Part shown: piece after piece, positions 58,591 to 64,000 of the stretch
Layout of the letters: each line of letters begins with the position of its first letter
Position numbering within the stretch: the stretch's first letter is position 1
DNA from: Mucilaginibacter gilvus
GTDB lineage: Bacteria > Bacteroidota > Bacteroidia > Sphingobacteriales > Sphingobacteriaceae
Assembly: GCF_004054195.1 (NCBI RefSeq)
Contig: NZ_SBIW01000001.1
Location: 124,001-188,000 of the forward strand
DNA: 64,000 bases
Direction of reading: 5' to 3'
Translations under genes and position numbers: made by a program
The notes under the pieces: generated by a model
Databases searched by the model: none
Told to the model about the DNA's origin: nothing
Seen by the model: only the letters and a program-made list of their open reading frames with translations

Positions 58591-59076
58591 ATGGCAAATA
58601 ATTTAGCCCAAATAAACATTGGTAAAATAAAAGGAGCAGACATCAACGACCCGGTAATGATTGATTTTGTTAACCAGCTCGACGAGATAAACTCACTCGC
58701 GGAACATAGCAAAGGCTTCGTTTGGAGATTAAAGGGCGATTATAATAACGCCACTGATGCGAATGCGTTCGATGATGTGCAGATAATCATTAACATGTCG
58801 GTATGGGAGAAAGTGGACGACCTGAAAGATTATGTTTACAATACCAAGCACAGGGAACTACTCAAAAACAAGCGCCAATGGTTCGAAAAACTTGATCGCG
58901 TTTTTATGGTGTTATGGTACATCCCCCAGGGCCATATTCCAACAATAGATGAAGCGAAAGCGCGCCTTGACTATCTGCAAAAACATGGGCCTACACCTTT
59001 TGCATTTGATTTTAAGTCCATGGCGATTGCCGGCGTTGAGAGCGCCGCCAACGACGAGAAAACAATGGGGAAATAA
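58591..59076 (+). CDS. DUF3291 domain protein
   Basis: The 161-residue protein from ATG 58591 reads MANNLAQINIGKIKG, with the dimeric alpha/beta-barrel-like DUF3291 pattern INSLAEHSKGFVWRLKGDY, IINMSVWEKVDDL and WYIPQGHIPTIDEAKARLDYL. Such ferredoxin-like folds often bind heme or small aromatic molecules, but the role of this family is unknown. An earlier in-frame ATG at 58561 lies in AT-rich leader and is less likely. It is divergent from the Lrp regulator gene and converges with the GH65 gene. Confidence 0.88.
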   Translation: MANNLAQINIGKIKGADINDPVMIDFVNQLDEINSLAEHSKGFVWRLKGDYNNATDANAFDDVQIIINMSVWEKVDDLKDYVYNTKHRELLKNKRQWFEKLDRVFMVLWYIPQGHIPTIDEAKARLDYLQKHGPTPFAFDFKSMAIAGVESAANDEKTMGK

Positions 59077-59080
59077 AATT

Positions 59081-59121
59081 ACTTGGTAAAGTTGCGGTGA
59101 GGCACCGCAACTTTACCAAGT
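59081..59121. terminator. perfect 19-bp hairpin between converging genes
   Basis: ACTTGGTAAAGTTGCGGTG (59081-59099) and its exact complement (59103-59121) with a 3-nt loop lie between the stops of the DUF3291 and GH65 genes. There is no T-tract, so it is a strong hairpin that may act as a transcript end stabiliser or bidirectional terminator. It abuts the GH65 stop. Confidence 0.7.
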
Positions 59122-61155
59122 CTACTTCACTGTATAAGTTATCTTGCTCACGCCTACACCGGTTATTTTAAGCGATTTCCAATTAGCAGGCAGCTTGCTT
59201 TTTACCTGCACAATGCCGGTTGTTGTAATATCCAAACCACCGAAACCCATTAGCATGGCCTGGATAATACCGCCTGCGCCGGTGGCAAAGTATGGGTTGG
59301 TGCCGCCTTTTGTTTCTGCTATCACGCGGAATGGCGGGTTAAGGTTTGGTTCGTAGGCATCTTTAAACCAATGGTAGGCCTTTTCGCCGTTGCCGAGGCG
59401 GGCGTAGATGAGTGCGAACACGCCTTGTGTCATGGCTGGGGTACCTTCGTTCGGTACGCGGGTTTCGTAATATTCCAGATCTTTTTTTATCTGAGCCGGG
59501 TCGGTGATGGTTTTTAGCGGGTATGCTAAAAGGTTTACGTCGGCTTGTTTAATGCCTTCGCCTTTATATTGCGCATGTTCCTGGGTTACACCATTGTCCA
59601 TTTTGAGGATGGGGATGTTATTAGCCACGTTCATCCAATCGGGATTGGCAGTTATACCCAATATTTTAGCGGCAGCAGTGGCATTTTCTAAGTTAACCTG
59701 CGCTGCAGCGTTAGTGAAAGCGTTGTTATCGATATTCTCGGCCCATTCATCAGCGGCAACCACGTTTTTAATATCATAGTGCCCGGAGCCGTTGCGTTCT
59801 ACACGGCTCGCCCAAAAATCGGCAGTGGCAGAGAGCACCGGCCAGCCTTTTTCGCGCAGCCATTCTTTATCCTGCGTTACGCAGTAGTAATTCCAGGCGG
59901 CGTTGGCCACATCGGCGGTTATATGGTGCTCAAAAGGACCACTCAATGCCCAAACAGGTGTTTCCTCTACCCCGCTGTCGGCACTTTCCCAGGGGAACAT
60001 GGCACCTTTATAACCATGCGAGAAGGCATTCTTACGGGCATTCTCCAAACGTTCATAACGGTACTCTACCATCGACTTCGCTATTTCGGGGTGCAGCACC
60101 AGCATGGCCGGGAACATCCAAAGGTCGGTATCCCAAAATACGTGGCCATTATAACCCAAGCCAGACAGACCCATTGGTGATGGCGATAAAGCTGTTCCTT
60201 CACGAGAGAAGGAATATAAATGGTACAACATGCTGTGCACATCCTGTTGTGCCTGCGCATCACCTTCTATCTGGATATCGCTTTTCCAAAGCTCGTCCCA
60301 CGCTTTGTTGTGGAACTGGATCAGTCTGTCCTTGCCTTCCAGCAGGGCAAAAATGGTTAAGCGCTCGGCCTCATTCAATGGATCGGCGTGATGGGCGGAA
60401 GTGATAGATGAACCCGTTACCCCATAAGAATAGGTTTGCCCTGCTGCAATTGGATGGCTAAACTTCATCAGGTGCATGTTGTTATCCCACATCTCGTGGA
60501 TCACACGTGGTTCTTTGCCATGCTCCTCGTTAAACAAAAACGAAGTGGAAGCACAAAGTTGCAGCTTGCCGGTCGGGCTTTTGGCGGTAGAGGTTAACAG
60601 GCTGATGGTTACATGCGGCCTGTCTATCTCGTTATAATAATTCTCTACCTGTTTTAAGGCATCGGGTGCTTCCATCACGCTGGCAGCGGTAATACTGATA
60701 GGTTTTTTTGCGGTTACAGCCACATCCATCAACACGGTGTACGGAAGTTGTCTCAGCGAATAGTAAGTGTATTTGATACTGGCTTTATCGCCATAATCAA
60801 ACGTAGTGGTCATGGCGGCGTGTTGCATATCCAACTCCTGCTTAAAATTGCTCACCATTTTGGCGTCCAGGCGTTTGCCATCCACCTCAAGGTACATATT
60901 TAGCAGATTAAAGCTGTTTAAAAAATTACTTACCCGGCCACGGCCATAAAGATCGTAAGCACCCGCGAGCACTACGTTTTTTACTTTAAATGGCTCTGGC
61001 GAGGATACAATACCGATCATCCCGTTGGCAACGGTGATGCCGTAATAATTTGCAGGGTCAATTTTATCTGCCTTGATTACCCAGGGATTTTGTGCAAATG
61101 CCCCAACCGATGCCGAGAGGCATATCAACAAGCTAAACAGCGTAACTTTTCTCAT
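59122..61155 (-). CDS. exported GH65 family glycoside hydrolase
   Basis: The 677-residue protein has a signal peptide (SVGAFAQ, about 1-21), an N-terminal beta-sandwich (about 25-270) and an (alpha/alpha)6 barrel. The barrel carries NGHVFWDTDLWMFPAMLVLHPEIA near 335 and a catalytic-acid segment AADEWAENIDNNAFTN near 485. The GH65 family includes disaccharide phosphorylases and hydrolases such as kojibiose hydrolase and the collagen-glucosyl PGGHG enzyme. The FWDTDLWM form and export fit a hydrolase on an alpha-1,2 or alpha,alpha-linked glucoside. It lies three genes after a trehalase. Confidence 0.88.
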   Translation of the reverse strand: MRKVTLFSLLICLSASVGAFAQNPWVIKADKIDPANYYGITVANGMIGIVSSPEPFKVKNVVLAGAYDLYGRGRVSNFLNSFNLLNMYLEVDGKRLDAKMVSNFKQELDMQHAAMTTTFDYGDKASIKYTYYSLRQLPYTVLMDVAVTAKKPISITAASVMEAPDALKQVENYYNEIDRPHVTISLLTSTAKSPTGKLQLCASTSFLFNEEHGKEPRVIHEMWDNNMHLMKFSHPIAAGQTYSYGVTGSSITSAHHADPLNEAERLTIFALLEGKDRLIQFHNKAWDELWKSDIQIEGDAQAQQDVHSMLYHLYSFSREGTALSPSPMGLSGLGYNGHVFWDTDLWMFPAMLVLHPEIAKSMVEYRYERLENARKNAFSHGYKGAMFPWESADSGVEETPVWALSGPFEHHITADVANAAWNYYCVTQDKEWLREKGWPVLSATADFWASRVERNGSGHYDIKNVVAADEWAENIDNNAFTNAAAQVNLENATAAAKILGITANPDWMNVANNIPILKMDNGVTQEHAQYKGEGIKQADVNLLAYPLKTITDPAQIKKDLEYYETRVPNEGTPAMTQGVFALIYARLGNGEKAYHWFKDAYEPNLNPPFRVIAETKGGTNPYFATGAGGIIQAMLMGFGGLDITTTGIVQVKSKLPANWKSLKITGVGVSKITYTVK

Positions 61156-61165
61156 AAAATGCGGA

Positions 61166-62494
61166 CTATTTTATCTTTAACTGCAGTTTTTTGTTCACCA
61201 ACTCGCCAATTTTGCGGCCCTGTTGATTACCTACATCGCAGGCAATTTTATAGTGGATGCCGCCATAAACGCGCGACATAGCAGCCTCCATAGCCGCAGC
61301 GCGGAACGATGTGAATTTACGCGGCGCTATCCCAAATTCCGACTCCGAGGAATCCGTGTACGCAATATTGTCGCCAAAATCGTGCGTTAATACTTCGGCG
61401 GCTGCTGCAGATATAACTGCGTGACCACTAATATATTCGGGGAATGGCGGGGTTTGTATATACGTCTTCCAGTCCGGGTTTAACAGTTTAGTTATCACCG
61501 TTTCGGGGCGAACGCTATTGGCCTTATATTTTACATACCAGCAATTAATAAAGGCATCAAACAGTGCAATAGATGTTTCGGCATAAGCCGCCACAGTAGT
61601 GCCAAAATCTGCCTTTTTAATACTTGAACCATAGCCGGCAATGTTCATCCAGTGGCCGCCAGGCGAGAATTTCTTAGTGCCAAACATGGCATGGCCAACC
61701 ACGGTTAGCTTAAAAGCATTGTCGTCCCAAAAATCGGCCATGTGCTTTTGTTCGGCGGTCAGGCTATCTACCAGCGTTTTAACTTCTATTACGCTTTTGT
61801 AAAAAACACTGTTCTTATCCGTCATGTTATAAGGCGGAGGCTCTGGGGCAGCTATCTGCGAAGCAGAATCTAAAACCATCGGGCGAATCTCCCCCCAATG
61901 CGGCTCGAGTGCCTGGGCGTACATGGGCGGGGTGGGGATCCAGCGGCCATCTTTACGCGTAACAGTATATTTACTTGCAGAGCGGGTTTGCGCATAGTGA
62001 TCTGTCTTGCTCCAATTCATAATGTATTTGGCAACCGTATCCGAGTAGGCAACGGTATTTTCAAATACGTCAGATGGCATACCGGCATCTTTGGCCTTTT
62101 GCTTCAGCTCATCTACATAGGTTGACATGCTGCCTTCAGGAAAAGTAACAGCATTGCCCACGAAGCAGAATGATAATAGAGACGCGAATTGAAAATCTAT
62201 CACCTTGTCTTTAGGCGGGGCAGGCGTAGCGGGTAAGTGTTTTATCTGGCCGGATAAAGAGCGGAAATGCGTGGAGTCGCCTGCGGCAATTACCTGGTAG
62301 GCTGCAATATTGGCATAGACGTAATTGCGTGAACCAATAACAGGCGGAAAATTATTTTCGAGCACAATATCGTTCAGTTTTTTCACCGTGGTGCGGTACA
62401 GTTCGGGGTCGTGGGTAACCTTTTGATAGTCAGCTTTCTTACAGGATGTAAAAGTTAAAATTGCACCGGCAAGCAATAACAGGAAACGGTTCAT
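61166..62494 (-). CDS. vanadium-dependent haloperoxidase-like lipoprotein
   Basis: The 442-residue protein has a lipobox TFTSC (Cys18). Its all-helical body carries the vanadate/phosphate-binding triad of the VCPO/PAP2 superfamily: KYKANSVRP near 330 (K-x6-RP), YISGHAVIS near 367 and SRVYGGIHY near 423. These residues coordinate vanadate in haloperoxidases and phosphate in acid phosphatases. Whether it halogenates or dephosphorylates is undecided by sequence. Its start is 10 bp upstream of the GH65 gene start in the same direction (61156-61165 gap), suggesting an operon with it. Confidence 0.9.
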   Translation of the reverse strand: MNRFLLLLAGAILTFTSCKKADYQKVTHDPELYRTTVKKLNDIVLENNFPPVIGSRNYVYANIAAYQVIAAGDSTHFRSLSGQIKHLPATPAPPKDKVIDFQFASLLSFCFVGNAVTFPEGSMSTYVDELKQKAKDAGMPSDVFENTVAYSDTVAKYIMNWSKTDHYAQTRSASKYTVTRKDGRWIPTPPMYAQALEPHWGEIRPMVLDSASQIAAPEPPPYNMTDKNSVFYKSVIEVKTLVDSLTAEQKHMADFWDDNAFKLTVVGHAMFGTKKFSPGGHWMNIAGYGSSIKKADFGTTVAAYAETSIALFDAFINCWYVKYKANSVRPETVITKLLNPDWKTYIQTPPFPEYISGHAVISAAAAEVLTHDFGDNIAYTDSSESEFGIAPRKFTSFRAAAMEAAMSRVYGGIHYKIACDVGNQQGRKIGELVNKKLQLKIK

Positions 62495-62609
62495 AATAGT
62501 GTATTGGTTTAAGAAAAATACCCGGCAAGCATGTAACGGATGTAATTGGTTTTTCTATGTTTACAAGCTAATATAGCGTTTTTATAACAATTGGCAGGCA
62601 TAAAAACTG

Positions 62610-62642
62610 TTTGATTTTAACTCCCCTAATTACTTACTTTTG
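62610..62642 (+). promoter_or_regulatory. predicted promoter of the SRPBCC/GyrI-like gene
   Basis: TTTG (62610-62613), 21 nt, then TACTTTTG (62635-62642), an exact TAnnTTTG box, 57 nt before the start codon. Confidence 0.55.
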
Positions 62643-62698
62643 CATCACAAAAAAGCGCTTCCGCTTGTTGAATTTTATCTTTTGTTATTGATCTTTTT

Positions 62699-63637
62699 AT
62701 GAAGAAACCGGCTCTGTTAGTACTCGGCATATTGTTGTTAGCCTTTATCAGTATCTATTTTATTATCCCGCAAAATATTACTGCGACAAGTACGGTTACG
62801 GTTGATGCTACCGACGGGAACGTTTTTAAGTTCCTGGTGAAAAAAGAGGCTTGGTATAAATGGTGGCCCGGCGAACACGACCCGAAAGACAGCAACCTAT
62901 TTGCATACAATGGCATGATGTACACCATCAAGAAGGATGCAAACAGCTATATAGAAGTAATTATCAATACCACCAAATTAGAATTGGATAGCAAAATAAA
63001 CTACCTGGCGGCAGATGACGGGGCCACAACAATAAGCTGGGAAGCCATAAAACAAAGCAGCCTTAACCCATTTGAAAGAATATCAGAATTTGTACGGATA
63101 AAAGCCGAACAGACCGATATGGATAGCATCCTATCCCGCTTTAAACTATTCATACAAAAAGACTCGAATGTTTACGGATTGGGTATAAAAATAATCAAGG
63201 TAAAAAACGGCATTATGCTGGCTACAAACATGGTAACCAAAACCCCTCCTTCTGTAGAAGTGGTGAATGGCATGGTAGCAGATCTGCGGAAACAAATAGC
63301 AGCCCAAAATGCCACTGAAACTAATAAGCCGATGCTGAATATCAACAAGGTTGATGATGGCGAATACCATGTTATGGTTGCAGTGCCTATTAATAAAGAG
63401 ATAAAACCGGGTGCAAATTCGGTAGTCAACAAGATGGTTGTAGGAGGTAATATTCTTACCACAGAAGTAAAAGGCGGCAGGAATACCATAGACAATGCCA
63501 TGGGGCAACTGCAAAACTTCCGCAAGGACTACAAGCTTACGGGTGTTGCCATGCCATTTGAATTGATGATCACCGATAGAACCATGGAAAAAGACACCAG
63601 CAAATGGGTAACTCAATTATACTGGCCTATACTTTAG
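62699..63637 (+). CDS. membrane-anchored SRPBCC/GyrI-like protein
   Basis: The 312-residue protein has one N-terminal hydrophobic helix (about 5-24, LLVLGILLLAFISIYFIIP). An SRPBCC-like domain follows (about 30-150, TVTVDATDGNVFKFLVKKEAWYKWWPG). The second half resembles an AraC-effector/GyrI-like domain (about 205-312, GEYHVMVAVPINKEIKPG and ending in QLYWPIL). Such folds bind small hydrophobic ligands. No enzymatic motif is visible. It converges with the last gene, the stops being adjacent. Confidence 0.75.
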   Translation: MKKPALLVLGILLLAFISIYFIIPQNITATSTVTVDATDGNVFKFLVKKEAWYKWWPGEHDPKDSNLFAYNGMMYTIKKDANSYIEVIINTTKLELDSKINYLAADDGATTISWEAIKQSSLNPFERISEFVRIKAEQTDMDSILSRFKLFIQKDSNVYGLGIKIIKVKNGIMLATNMVTKTPPSVEVVNGMVADLRKQIAAQNATETNKPMLNINKVDDGEYHVMVAVPINKEIKPGANSVVNKMVVGGNILTTEVKGGRNTIDNAMGQLQNFRKDYKLTGVAMPFELMITDRTMEKDTSKWVTQLYWPIL

Positions 63638-64000
63638 TTACCTGGTTACCAGCAGCATTTTTCCTTCGTAAGTAACTACAACATAACCTGCGCCCGTGGC
63701 GGTTTTAACCGGTTGTGGGGCACTCATTTCCTGGAAGTTGAATAACGGGTTCACCCAGTACTCAGGCAGCGAGAGTTGTTTGCGCTGCTTATCGTAATGC
63801 ATGGTTACTATTCCCAAGGCATCATACTTGCCCTCGTAAGGCACCACACCCCAAAAGTTTCCGTTCAGCAAAACATCACCCTGTTTATTATTAAGCGGCA
63901 AGATAGAACGGACTGGCGCTTGTTGGTACAGGTACGGCAGCTCGGTTACGGCTTTAGCATGTAACACATCGCTAATAAAAACACTATTGAACTGGTTGGC
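63638..64000 (-). CDS. C-terminal part of an unidentified protein, perhaps FG-GAP/VCBS-like (cut by window end)
   Basis: The frame is open from the window edge to TAA at 63640-63638 and gives 120 residues. Short strands with GDVLLNGNFWGVVPYEGKYDALG recall the beta-propeller blades of FG-GAP/VCBS repeat proteins common in Bacteroidota outer-membrane systems, but the evidence is weak. It ends in a strand-rich YVVVTYEGKMLLVTR. Only the 3' end is visible. Confidence 0.6.
   Translation of the reverse strand, partial: ANQFNSVFISDVLHAKAVTELPYLYQQAPVRSILPLNNKQGDVLLNGNFWGVVPYEGKYDALGIVTMHYDKQRKQLSLPEYWVNPLFNFQEMSAPQPVKTATGAGYVVVTYEGKMLLVTR

Noticed and set aside
60081..60404. Open frames on both strands inside the GH65 gene
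   Set aside because: They are shadow frames; the GH65 reading frame is continuous and has the family motifs.
1..64000. CRISPR arrays, rRNA operons, prophage or intact transposase genes
   Set aside because: I found no regularly spaced 25-40-bp direct repeats, no rRNA sequence, and no integrase, transposase or phage structural genes. The repeats present are small palindromes or degenerate words.

Overview
This window looks like chromosomal DNA from a Bacteroidota, most likely Sphingobacteriaceae and possibly Mucilaginibacter. The genus is inference. The support is a set of Bacteroidota traits: -7 boxes of the form TAnnTTTG with -33 TTTG in front of many genes; a fused SecD-SecF; a PUR-alpha-like DUF3276 protein; DUF5522; YbbR and long-form NusB; an M56 peptidase fused to a TonB domain; Tat- and lipobox-bearing exported enzymes; and a sphingomyelin-synthase-like protein in a clade that makes sphingolipids. 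About 70 protein genes are packed densely, often with 1-13 bp overlaps. There is one tRNA, no rRNA, no CRISPR array, no intact insertion sequence and no prophage.

Layout. 1-6.5 kb: dprA, a BlaI/M56 antirepressor pair with three copies of an operator-like palindrome, then the rsmG / ECF sigma / glycosyltransferase cluster. 6.7-10 kb: tgt, an LptF/G permease and an EamA transporter, followed by about 0.9 kb without a convincing gene. 10.8-20.9 kb: ispE; a folate/dTMP operon (thyA, antitoxin, doc, folA) with a toxin-antitoxin pair in the middle; secDF; NDH-2; HMG-CoA-lyase-like; and small genes. 21-33.6 kb: housekeeping genes (fbaA, accD, cysteine desulfurase, glmM, MarR, exonuclease, coaE, ybbR, yajC, nusB, leucine dehydrogenase). 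33.8-43.8 kb: an ABC exporter, cold-shock protein, PUR protein, mgtE, ychF, an M13 peptidase followed by a remnant of an outer-membrane barrel gene, tRNA-Arg, and an OmpA lipoprotein. 43.9-55 kb: a xylose-isomerase-like protein, two sensor kinases, a Crp-like regulator, a frameshifted lipoprotein gene and a minimal ethanolamine operon (eat-eutB-eutC). 55-64 kb: a sphingomyelin-synthase-like protein, exported trehalase, Lrp regulator, DUF3291, exported GH65 hydrolase, vanadium-haloperoxidase-like lipoprotein and a truncated gene at the edge.

The most unusual signal is a small GC-rich palindromic repeat with core CCCCCTGAAGGGGG. Five copies are visible. All five read in the same orientation relative to their host gene, and all lie inside a coding sequence or at its stop codon. 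One copy accounts for a 9-residue in-frame insertion in thymidylate synthase, one supplies the C-terminal tail of a GNAT acetyltransferase, and one supplies the last codons and stop of accD. These three use three different reading frames. This resembles, in principle, the Rickettsia palindromic elements that insert into proteins. Several other repeat families sit between genes: a nested TGTCTGAACTCGAATT palindrome, an ACCACAGAGG palindrome, GAGACGCGA hairpins, and patches of degenerate short words. Together they suggest a genome with many small non-autonomous repeats.
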